A stretch of DNA of 32,919 nucleotides, from positions 1 through 32,919 of the forward strand of contig JAGGTN010000040.1 of the NCBI GenBank assembly GCA_021163645.1. Direction: 5' to 3'. The notes under the pieces are model-generated. The model saw only the letters and a list, made by a program, of their open reading frames with translations, was not told the DNA's origin and made no database searches. Position numbers and translations under genes: made by a program. The stretch comes from Microcaldota archaeon (GTDB taxonomy: Archaea > Micrarchaeota > Micrarchaeia > Anstonellales > JAGGTN01). Of this stretch, positions 8,490 to 15,740 are shown in pieces (positions within the stretch are counted from its first letter, which is position 1; each line of letters begins with the position of its first letter).

Positions 8490-8555
8490 CCAATAAAATG
8501 CAAATTTAAGCATACTATTGGCTGTATAAAGGATTCATACTTTATACACAATAAA
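8490..8555 (+). repeat. two-hairpin repeated element, copy A (LSm gene leader)
   Basis: Hairpin 1 (8490-8521): CCAATA and ATGC pair with GCAT and TATTGG around AAATTTAA, with an AA/AC internal loop. Hairpin 2 (8524-8547): GTATAAAG and CTTTATAC, a perfect 8-bp stem. ACAATAAAAA follows. A second copy with the same order and much of the same sequence lies at 19296-19366. Here the element ends just before the LSm ribosome site. Confidence 0.6.
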
Positions 8556-8569
8556 AAAAGGTGATGAAT

Positions 8570-8800
8570 ATGGCAGAACAGCAGAAAAGACCTTTTGATG
8601 TGTTGAACATGTCTCTTAACAACACAGTAATTATTGGCTTAAAGGAGGGGATTGAATTCAGGGGTGTTATGGCAGCATATGACATCCACATGAACATTGT
8701 ACTTGAGAAGGCAGAACTGCTTGAAAATGGCGAAGTTAAGAAAGGATTCGGGACAATTCTATTAAGAGGAGATAGTGTAGTTTACGTATCACCATCATAA
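8570..8800 (+). CDS. LSm/Sm-like archaeal protein (SmAP)
   Basis: RNA-binding ring-forming protein of 76 residues. Sm1 is seen as GIEFRGVMAAYDIHMNIVLE (D38 and N42 at the U-binding site) and Sm2 as ILLRGDSVVYVSPS. SmAPs form heptameric rings that bind U-rich RNA. In-frame GTG 8561 and ATG 8564 overlap the AGGTGA ribosome site (8559-8564), so ATG 8570 five bases later is the likely start, giving MAEQQKRPFD. The usual archaeal partner gene rpl37e does not follow; a tRNA gene lies beyond on the other strand. The leader is the repeated hairpin element, which could be target or regulator of RNA binding (inference). Confidence 0.9.
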   Translation: MAEQQKRPFDVLNMSLNNTVIIGLKEGIEFRGVMAAYDIHMNIVLEKAELLENGEVKKGFGTILLRGDSVVYVSPS

Positions 8801-8871
8801 ATCATTATATAAGATTTTAGATGATTTTCTTCTAGACAATCCCTCAACTTTAGTCTTCTCTATGGATTCTG

Positions 8872-8975
8872 TTTTGTGTCTCACCTTTTCTCTTGGTGCC
8901 TTTATTTGTTTCTTTCTCTGTGTCTGCTTTTTCTTTTATTGCTTGTCTGTGTTTTTCTTTTCTCTCTTCTTTTAG
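8872..8975 (+). terminator. long pyrimidine-rich tract after the LSm gene
   Basis: About 100 nt of nearly pure T/C sequence (for example TTTGTTTCTTTCTCTG and TTTTTCTTTTCTCTC). Repeated T-runs of this type end archaeal transcripts, so this probably terminates the LSm mRNA. Seen from the minus strand it is a purine-rich trailer of the tRNA-Ala transcript. Confidence 0.5.
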
Positions 8976-9024
8976 TGCAGGTTTTCTTTGGATGTCCGAA
9001 GGAACTGAGGACACCGAAAGAAAA
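8972..9024 (-). repeat. 3'-end-associated motif, copy 2, with hairpin
   Basis: On the minus strand AAAACCTGCACTAA (8985 down to 8972) follows a long stem: TTTTCTTT pairs with AAAGAAAA and the inner GG-TGTCC with GGACA-T-CC (hairpin 9024-8982). It starts 12 nt after the 3' end of tRNA-Ala(GGC), on the same strand. Copies 1 and 3 have the same hairpin-plus-motif arrangement. Confidence 0.6.
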
Positions 9025-9035
9025 AGTGCGTGTAA

Positions 9036-9158
9036 TGGACTCGGGGGGATTTGAACCCCCGGCCTCCTCCATGCCAAGGAGGCGCGCTTTAGTGGACTTT
9101 TCCGCAACGTACGCTTTTGCACGAAGTGCGAAAAGGCCGACCACTGCGCCACGAGCCC
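9036..9158 (-). tRNA. tRNA-Ala(GGC) with a D-loop intron
   Basis: Read on the minus strand: acceptor GGGCTCG/CGAGTCC with the G3-U70 wobble that marks tRNA-Ala, D-stem GCGC/GCGC, anticodon arm CCTCC-TTGGCAT-GGAGG (anticodon GGC at 9075-9073), T-arm GGGGG-TTCAAAT-CCCCC, discriminator A, and no encoded CCA. About 50 extra nt lie between the two halves of the D-arm. Exon AGTGG pairs with intron CCACT, leaving AAA as a 3-nt bulge before the second GCGC, a bulge-helix-bulge pattern. Removing 9089-9138 leaves a regular 73-nt tRNA with an eight-base D-loop (AGTGGTCA). The exact cut is inferred to within one or two bases. Confidence 0.88.
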
Positions 9159-9288
9159 TCATGCATCACTTATATATCACAACCACGCGCATAACCATGC
9201 GCACCCACCGCACATTCAACCGCTCTCAACATATCATATACAGAAATATATTTAAATGTTAAGCTATTAATAAGAATGAGGTTTGACC

Positions 9289-9987
9289 ATGTGGAGAGAA
9301 TTAGTAAGGATGTATTCAATGATTGATACGCCAGAATTCCAGCCTATCGACCTTATAATCATCAAAAAGCGGCTCTCTGATATAGATAAATCAATTGAAA
9401 ACACAGACTCGCTCAATCATCTTAGAGAGATAAAAAATCAATACCAAAACGAAATCCTGGAAATGAGCAAATCGTTCTCGCACACAACACAGATATACCG
9501 CAATAATAAATTAAAGAATGAACTCAAAAAATACATTTCAGAGTTTCATAGAATTAAAGACGAAGACCGTGAGAGGATAGTCAACAGATACAGATATCTC
9601 ACATCTATGAATAAACCAATTTTCTCAGAGAACACAACAAGTAAGATATTCTTAGAAGATTTCATATCACGGATCGAACAGCGCAAATTAAGATTATTCC
9701 TCAAAGATATGGAAGATGGCAAACGTATCATGATAGACAAAAAGAATGTAGTGATAATAAATAATGATAACGCATCAGTTATTCCAACTGCTTTTATATT
9801 ATCAACCATTGATGCGCTAGGTATGACCAAGTATATAAACATATCAGAAGTGCCCATTATCCTTGACGTGAAGAAAAAGAAAGATAAATTGAAAGTGACA
9901 ATTAAAGAAAGGTTAATAGAGAACAATACGATACGTTCAAGAGAAAAAAATATCTATTTCAACATCCCAAAAAGATATAATAAATAG
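9289..9987 (+). CDS. unrecognised protein
   Basis: A 232-residue protein I cannot assign. The N-terminal 120 residues look all-helical and charged (ERIVNRYRYL, EFHRIKDEDR). The C-terminal half looks alpha/beta: KKNVVIINNDNASVIPTAFI, then EVPIILDVKKKKDKLKVTIK. A helical N-terminus with a small beta domain recalls GINS replication subunits, but I see no diagnostic GINS motif and do not claim it. A TTG at 9283 is possible, but ATG 9289 is six bases after GAGGT and preferred. TATATTTAAATG (9247-9258) is a likely TATA box. The gene stands alone between a divergent tRNA and a long gap. Confidence 0.6.
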   Translation: MWRELVRMYSMIDTPEFQPIDLIIIKKRLSDIDKSIENTDSLNHLREIKNQYQNEILEMSKSFSHTTQIYRNNKLKNELKKYISEFHRIKDEDRERIVNRYRYLTSMNKPIFSENTTSKIFLEDFISRIEQRKLRLFLKDMEDGKRIMIDKKNVVIINNDNASVIPTAFILSTIDALGMTKYINISEVPIILDVKKKKDKLKVTIKERLIENNTIRSREKNIYFNIPKRYNK

Positions 9988-10337
9988 ATTCTTGAGAAGA
10001 CTTTGAAAATATGGTCTAAATTTAAATTTAAATAATGATTGGGCAAACCTTTTTCTCCATTAAGCCCTGATGTGGTGTCCTTATCCTTTCAAAAACCCAA
10101 ATCCTATGATAAACCTTAAAGTATCATCTCAAACATGATTATTTTGTCTTTGTCATACTCTGTCCGGTCTGTACGCCAAAGAGAGCATGCCATATTAATC
10201 TTATGTATGTCTTTATTTTTAATCCTTTTCATTGCATTTCTATGACGTGATTAGTATATGAACAATGAAATATGTTAATCGGATTCAAGATACTGATACA
10301 TAGTAAGGTTTTTTCAGGTATAACCATTAACACAAAC
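9988..10337. other. intergenic region without a clear gene
   Basis: No supported coding region on either strand. AAATTTAAATTTAAATAATG (about 10016-10035) is TATA-like, yet no ORF follows it. GGGC...GCCC and CTCT...AGAG pairs downstream could form weak hairpins. A small RNA is possible but not supported well enough to call. Confidence 0.4.
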
Positions 10338-10370
10338 ATTTAAAAATAATAACTATTATAATTATAATAG
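10338..10370 (+). promoter_or_regulatory. TATA box and 18-bp palindromic operator candidate
   Basis: CATTTAAAAATA (10338-10349) is a likely TATA element. CTATTATAATTATAATAG at 10353-10370 is a perfect 18-nt palindrome placed between the TATA box and the expected transcription start, where a repressor would block polymerase. The site is seen; the regulator is unknown. Confidence 0.45.
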
Positions 10371-10421
10371 TGCATTATTATATTATAATATTTGGAGATA
10401 TAATATTGGGAGGTGAAAAGA

Positions 10422-11930
10422 ATGGATATCGACCCAGATGATATGAATTATCATTCACAAGATAGTTATTCAGAAAGCAATCATTCAGAGAGCAATCATT
10501 CAGAGAGCAATCGTTCAGAAAGTAATCGTTCAGAAATAGAACGTGAAGAGATACAGAAACGTTTAATGCTCATCGGAGGAATATTAGCAGTCTTAGTAGC
10601 TCTGACCTTAGTTTTTGCGGTTTTCAACGTACCAGAGAGATTGGCTGCATTCACAACTAACCTTTTCGGTGAGAACCACGAAGATACAATCGAAGGATAT
10701 TCTACTGAAACAAACCAAAATGATAATACCATCAACATGGCCACACCGATAACTAAGGTGAACAACGAAAATAACGAAGAAAACACAACACAACCACAAG
10801 CACCAGAAGTGACAGATATGAGGATATCAATCGCAGGCGGTAAATTCGAAGTAGATAGCAGAAATGTTAATATTACTATATACGCCAAAAACGCAGCAGA
10901 ATGTCATGTCAGGAACGAGAATGAGAATTGGAATGATTGGTTTGAATTCAATGGAACAGATAATGAAGGCATGACGATTAATTGGACATTATCAGCAGGT
11001 GAAGGTGAGAAAACCGTTTATCTGCAATGCAGGAACAATGACGGAAAACTATCAGGATTAACCTCAGATACAGTAACCTATTCAATACCCAACACAGAAG
11101 ATAACGACGATGAAGACTCTAATCATCATCACCATCAGACAAACCGTGACCCACCATCTAATCTATTGATCACGATTAACAGTGGTTGGCCGTACACAAA
11201 CAGTCCAAATGTGACTTTATACATGCATGCTGACAACGCAGATGAATGTATTATTGAAGATGATCGCAGAGGCGAATGGGAGCAGTATACCACTGAAAAG
11301 AATTGGACTTTTAGCAACGGAGATGGTTATAAGATAGTTTATTACAGATGTAGAAATAGGTATGGTGAAACAGGACCGGTAACAGCAACAGTAATTCTAG
11401 ATACAGTCCCACCAAATCAACCACACAAAGAAGGATATACAGCCACACCAGATGAAATCACATTAAACTGGGGTGCAGATGAGAACAATCTTGAATTCGT
11501 AATAATAAGAATTCCAGGACCTTCATACGAAGGTGGTTCTAATGAGCAGAATGACGGAGTATACAGATTACCAGAAGGTATGCCAGTAAATGATCCTAAT
11601 GATCCCAGGTATCCTCCTGAAAATGGAAGCTTTTCGACAAGGGAAGAAATAGGACGGACGTATACCCATTATTTCACTGACACTCAGGTAATACCAGGAC
11701 ATGTTTATGATTATTGGGTCATTCCATACGACCAGGCATTTAACAAAGGTCCATGGACAACATACACTTCCATTCATGTGCCGGAGAGTTATTCGCCTGC
11801 TCCATATGACAATGATCAAGAAAGCACATATGACAACGACCAAGAAAGCACATATGACTCCAATTACGATTCAAGTAATAGTGTAGTAAATGATAGTATT
11901 CAGACCGCTCCATATGACCAGATAGCATAA
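10422..11930 (+). CDS. membrane-anchored surface protein with Ig/FN3-like domains
   Basis: A 502-residue protein of no recognised specific family. Residues 1-47 are hydrophilic with the pentapeptide SESNH/SESNR repeated four times. Residues 48-68 (LMLIGGILAVLVALTLVFAV) form one membrane helix, so the rest is probably outside the cell. Two related domains follow, each with paired Cys and aromatic residues (AAECHVRNENENW...YLQCRNNDGK and ADECIIEDDRRGEW...YYRCRNRYGE). A His/Asp-rich linker separates them. An FN3-like domain comes next (PDEITLNWGADENNLEFVII...YDYWVIPYD). The tail has two copies of YDNDQEST. GGGAGGTGA (10408-10416) sets ATG 10422; an in-frame GTG at 10413 lies inside that site. 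Adhesion or surface interaction is inference. Confidence 0.7.
   Translation: MDIDPDDMNYHSQDSYSESNHSESNHSESNRSESNRSEIEREEIQKRLMLIGGILAVLVALTLVFAVFNVPERLAAFTTNLFGENHEDTIEGYSTETNQNDNTINMATPITKVNNENNEENTTQPQAPEVTDMRISIAGGKFEVDSRNVNITIYAKNAAECHVRNENENWNDWFEFNGTDNEGMTINWTLSAGEGEKTVYLQCRNNDGKLSGLTSDTVTYSIPNTEDNDDEDSNHHHHQTNRDPPSNLLITINSGWPYTNSPNVTLYMHADNADECIIEDDRRGEWEQYTTEKNWTFSNGDGYKIVYYRCRNRYGETGPVTATVILDTVPPNQPHKEGYTATPDEITLNWGADENNLEFVIIRIPGPSYEGGSNEQNDGVYRLPEGMPVNDPNDPRYPPENGSFSTREEIGRTYTHYFTDTQVIPGHVYDYWVIPYDQAFNKGPWTTYTSIHVPESYSPAPYDNDQESTYDNDQESTYDSNYDSSNSVVNDSIQTAPYDQIA
10470..10535 (+). repeat. 15-nt tandem repeat within the surface protein gene
   Basis: Four 15-nt units (TCAGAAAGCAATCAT type) plus a partial fifth, encoding SESNH SESNH SESNR SESNR SE. 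The unit is a multiple of three, so changes in copy number would keep the reading frame. Confidence 0.8.
11805..11852 (+). repeat. 24-nt tandem repeat within the surface protein gene
   Basis: Two 24-nt units differing at two positions encode YDNDQEST twice near the C-terminus. Confidence 0.75.
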
Positions 11931-11942
11931 TGACTATACTTT

Positions 11943-11975
11943 AGTTATTTTCTTTTTCTATTTTGATTTTAATCC
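11943..11975. terminator. T-rich terminator between convergent genes
   Basis: TTATTTTCTTTTTCTATTTT follows the surface protein stop and would end that transcript. The gap to the DP2 stop on the other strand is only 54 nt. Confidence 0.45.
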
Positions 11976-11984
11976 ATATCCCAT

Positions 11985-14900
11985 TCACATGAATTCCATT
12001 AAACTGACCTGCTTTTTCTTCTCATCAACAAAGATACTTTCTACATCCTTCTTAATGAAGTATAATCTCTGTTTGAGATAATCAGGTAGATGATACTTCT
12101 CTGCGAGCTCAGTGGATACCTTAAGATACTTCTCAATATTACCCTCACTAACAGTCAGAACAAGTTTACCACCGCATTTTGTACATACACCCCTCAAAGG
12201 CACACGTCTATACTTAGCATTACAAACTACACATCTAAATGTTTGCCTCGAAAATGTCCTTAGATTTCCGTACATATCAGGTAGGAAATGACTAACGATC
12301 ATCCTTCTCACAGCATCATCCACATCAACAGCTCTTATTTTCCTATCCAGTTCAAACTGCCTGTACATCTTATCTATCATATTCTCAACCTTGACATAAG
12401 TAGTCACAGTTGGTGCGTTGTTGATATCATCAACATCATGAGTGAACATAAACCCTTCGTATTGATTATCAGTGCCTAGGATATCCTTAACCAGTTTTAT
12501 ATATTTAAGAGGGTCACCATATCTCTCACTTTCTTCAAAGAATTCTAATGGTAGATGTTCATTGATATCCATCACATAAACCTCATCATCAATCTCCAAT
12601 GGGTTAACAATTGTTGATAGAACAAGAGGAGTATCCTGTGTGCCACCACGTGTCGATGGTAGATATCTCCTGGAAAAATTTATGAAAACATCTAATAATA
12701 GATAGAATGAATCCTCATCACCATCACAGTTTCTCCTAGTTGCGCATATCAGATAAGGATGGTACCATCCCACACGTGCCTTTGATGAACCTATTACTCG
12801 CGACAACACACCTGCACCAGTATGAGGTGATTGAGTACCTATTAAATGTCCAATAAGATCCCTTTTATTCTTAGCCTTATAGAAAGGAGGCATTTTATAC
12901 ACATAAACAAGCATATCATCTATAAACTGAGAAACATTGAACAAGAATTCAAGACCATCTTCAGAAACAATCGTATCCTGCGGGAAGATCTCAACCACCT
13001 GATCATCACTCACAAGCGGTTTGCCCTTGTAATCATGTGTATAACCTAACTCTCTCAACTTTTCGACAGATGTACCTATCTCTTTTGGTTTAAAATGTGT
13101 TAGTGTAGCAAGGACAAAGTCAAACCTGCATGTACCATCCTTAAACACATTAAGTCCATACTTAGCTCTCAGTATTCCTTTTTCAAGCAACTCTGGCACC
13201 TTATCCTTACTCATTAACCCCTTAGGTGCTTTTATAATGGGCAAGAGATTCTCTCCAACATTCTTTTTTGCAATATCAAGATAATGAACAATATCTATCT
13301 TTCTTGAATCATAAGCTCTTGTTGGTGCGCCACAAACAGGACATTTATCCTTATCCTTTTCTCTCTTATTTATCCCTTTCTCATCATCATTAAATATTAC
13401 TTTATGACCTTTAAGGCATGTCCTTTCGATAACAGTATCATGCCCACATATCTCGCATTTGGGGTACATGGTCACATTATTACAGTTTTTACATACCCTT
13501 CGTATAACCTGCGCATCGATAAATCTATAATCCTTATCCTTCTGAGCAATTCGATACAAGTTTGTTAAATTTCTATTTTTACGTGCCATACCCACTGGGA
13601 ATAATACATTTACTGGAGGTTTCATCGCACGCTGTTTGGCTTTTTCAGGCCGACCCATCCGTGAACCTATATAAACACTTATCTTATTCTTTATATTAAC
13701 ACCAAAACCCATAGAGTTTTTATTCACAATGCCCAACACATCTAACATCTTGTTATCTTCAATATCATCACAGCAGGTATTGTTATCATTATTGTTATCA
13801 TCATTATCACTATTATTATTACCTATTTTATTGCCATTATCATCATGACCTTCGTCGCTTCGCTCCTCGGTCATTCCACTCCTCCCAGCCATTCCATCTC
13901 CATCACTCTCCCAACGCTTCTCATCGCTCATCCCATTCTCATTATCATCATTCATCACTGCCTTAACTATCTCATTATTCAATCCAAGACAGATACTCAG
14001 AGCAAGCGCATCATCATGATTTATAACTACCTGTTCATAATCATCCCTCCTTCGTACTGTATGAGGCACGTATAATAACTCAAGCACGCGTTTGCCTGCT
14101 TTACCAAGTTCATAACCCTTAGCTTGCTTAGTTGTCTTAATAGATAAATTCACTACAAGCTGACCAAACTCATCAACAGAAGAATACTTATCAAGCCATT
14201 CCTTTAATTCATTATATTCATCCTCATCAATATCATTCCATGGATATGTGTATCTAGGATGCAATGGTACATGATATCTACGCGACAACAATACAGATTC
14301 CTCAGCGCTCGGAATGATAGTAAAAGGATTTTTCATACATCTCTTTACCACTTCATCATCTGATGCACCATTCTTAATACAATCTTGTATCCACCACTCT
14401 TCAACATAACCGCTTGGTATTATGGGATGAGCTGTTTTAATAAAATCACCGATAGGTGAAAGGATATCGCCTAAGAACAATATCTCTTCAACATCATTTT
14501 TGATATCCTTGGCAAGCTTTACAGAATCAACCCTTATCACATTACCATTCTTAAGTTTGACAACTGGTGGTTCGATTGTCTTGCATTGAGTAACTATACA
14601 TGCCTTACCTGGTCGTTCCAATTTTAACTGTGTTCCAATCGCTGGGAATTCATCAAGCAGGTACAAGACAGCAGGATGGAATGCCTTAGCCATCACACCA
14701 GTAGCTCTCGTACGTCCATACCTCAAACGGAACCCGCCTTTGCGCATAGGATATGAAAATACAGGTCTCCCAGCCACCACATCAGCCATAAACGTGTTGA
14801 TAGGTTTTAATTCAAACATATTACCTTTATCAGCTGTTTTAACCTTTGTTATACCCTCTAACCATGTCCATGGATTGCCTAACCTTTTACTGATTTTCAG

Positions 14901-15725
14901 GATCTTAGCCGATTTTTGTGCTATCCCTTCTCCAATAACCAGCGCCATCCCTCCTCTTACATAATTAGTCTCTACAGACTCAACGTCCCTATTCGTTGAC
15001 ACCTCTATTTTGCTTGTCGGCTCGCCAGTAATACAAACAGGACAATGAGACACTATATATCTTATCTCTTTCTCAGAGGGGAGATACTGCAGCCTAGAAC
15101 ATCTAGCATCATACAGATTAATCTCTTCGATATATCTTGATATAATTTTCTCAGTTGGCCTGAACTCTTGCAAACCCAACTCTTTACGCATGATATCTGC
15201 CAAGAGCACACTTACAGCTGCTGATGTGCCTCCTGCACTTCTTATTGGGCCAGCATAATATATAGCAACATAACGAGAACCATCTGGATTATCCATCACT
15301 TTTAATTCAGGTATTCCTTCTGTTTGTGCGACCAGAACGCCATCTGTTATTATTGCCACGCTCGTGCGTATTGCTTGTTTGATTATATTAGCCAATTTGT
15401 CAGAAGACAATGCTGTAGGTATTGTGTTTTCAGGTAACATATCTGATATGATTTTTTTACCTATACGGACAGCTACCTCTTCCCTATTCATTCCCTCATT
15501 CACTAGTTTTCTTATCTCATGTGCAATGCCTTTAGGACCAACCAAACCTTCAACCCTGGATGGCATATCAGGAGCTATCTTTATCTCAACCTCATCAGAA
15601 GGGTCCATTCCTTTTGAACGCACCTGTTCAGCGATTTCTCTCGCTATATTCATATCTCTAACTAGCCTATTAAAGTATGACCGCAATTTTTTGCTTGCCA
15701 TTACATCCTGCAAATACTCACCCAA
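11985..15725 (-). CDS. polC: DNA polymerase D large subunit DP2
   Basis: Catalytic subunit of archaeal replicative polymerase PolD, about 1246 residues, within the usual range. The start region (ASKKLRSYFNRLVRDMNIAR, EVEIKIAPDMPSRVEGLVGP) matches the family. The catalytic double-psi barrel holds NCDGDED near residue 1000, with the metal-binding Asp residues. One Cys cluster lies near 745-805 (CKNCNN, CEICGH, CPVCGA) and another near 1167-1187 (CVVCN, CTKCGG). The end, KKQVSLMEFM, is a PCNA-binding PIP box. No intein is present. Residues about 597-663 form a low-complexity Asp/Asn/Gly-rich insert. The gene follows the DP1 stop by 15 nt. The longest start is TTG 15725; ATG 15701 is a good alternative, as family members begin near there. 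Confidence 0.93.
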   Translation of the reverse strand: MGEYLQDVMASKKLRSYFNRLVRDMNIAREIAEQVRSKGMDPSDEVEIKIAPDMPSRVEGLVGPKGIAHEIRKLVNEGMNREEVAVRIGKKIISDMLPENTIPTALSSDKLANIIKQAIRTSVAIITDGVLVAQTEGIPELKVMDNPDGSRYVAIYYAGPIRSAGGTSAAVSVLLADIMRKELGLQEFRPTEKIISRYIEEINLYDARCSRLQYLPSEKEIRYIVSHCPVCITGEPTSKIEVSTNRDVESVETNYVRGGMALVIGEGIAQKSAKILKISKRLGNPWTWLEGITKVKTADKGNMFELKPINTFMADVVAGRPVFSYPMRKGGFRLRYGRTRATGVMAKAFHPAVLYLLDEFPAIGTQLKLERPGKACIVTQCKTIEPPVVKLKNGNVIRVDSVKLAKDIKNDVEEILFLGDILSPIGDFIKTAHPIIPSGYVEEWWIQDCIKNGASDDEVVKRCMKNPFTIIPSAEESVLLSRRYHVPLHPRYTYPWNDIDEDEYNELKEWLDKYSSVDEFGQLVVNLSIKTTKQAKGYELGKAGKRVLELLYVPHTVRRRDDYEQVVINHDDALALSICLGLNNEIVKAVMNDDNENGMSDEKRWESDGDGMAGRSGMTEERSDEGHDDNGNKIGNNNSDNDDNNNDNNTCCDDIEDNKMLDVLGIVNKNSMGFGVNIKNKISVYIGSRMGRPEKAKQRAMKPPVNVLFPVGMARKNRNLTNLYRIAQKDKDYRFIDAQVIRRVCKNCNNVTMYPKCEICGHDTVIERTCLKGHKVIFNDDEKGINKREKDKDKCPVCGAPTRAYDSRKIDIVHYLDIAKKNVGENLLPIIKAPKGLMSKDKVPELLEKGILRAKYGLNVFKDGTCRFDFVLATLTHFKPKEIGTSVEKLRELGYTHDYKGKPLVSDDQVVEIFPQDTIVSEDGLEFLFNVSQFIDDMLVYVYKMPPFYKAKNKRDLIGHLIGTQSPHTGAGVLSRVIGSSKARVGWYHPYLICATRRNCDGDEDSFYLLLDVFINFSRRYLPSTRGGTQDTPLVLSTIVNPLEIDDEVYVMDINEHLPLEFFEESERYGDPLKYIKLVKDILGTDNQYEGFMFTHDVDDINNAPTVTTYVKVENMIDKMYRQFELDRKIRAVDVDDAVRRMIVSHFLPDMYGNLRTFSRQTFRCVVCNAKYRRVPLRGVCTKCGGKLVLTVSEGNIEKYLKVSTELAEKYHLPDYLKQRLYFIKKDVESIFVDEKKKQVSLMEFM

Positions 15726-15740
15726 TCCTCATTTCTAAAT

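Noticed and set aside
9036-9158. Split or permuted tRNA
   Set aside because: Both halves are in normal order with a short spacer that pairs as an intron, so a D-loop intron explains it.
8850-9262. Open frames across the pyrimidine tract and tRNA-Ala
   Set aside because: Low-complexity translations running through a tRNA gene; not plausible proteins.
9289-9987. GINS replication subunit
   Set aside because: The helical plus small beta layout is similar, but no diagnostic motif is visible, so it is left unassigned.
10030-10075. Box C/D guide RNA
   Set aside because: CTGA is present but no proper RTGATGA box C with correct spacing.
11985-15725. Intein in DP2
   Set aside because: Length is normal, and no intein end motifs (such as a C-terminal HN before Cys, Ser or Thr) interrupt the catalytic NCDGDED region.
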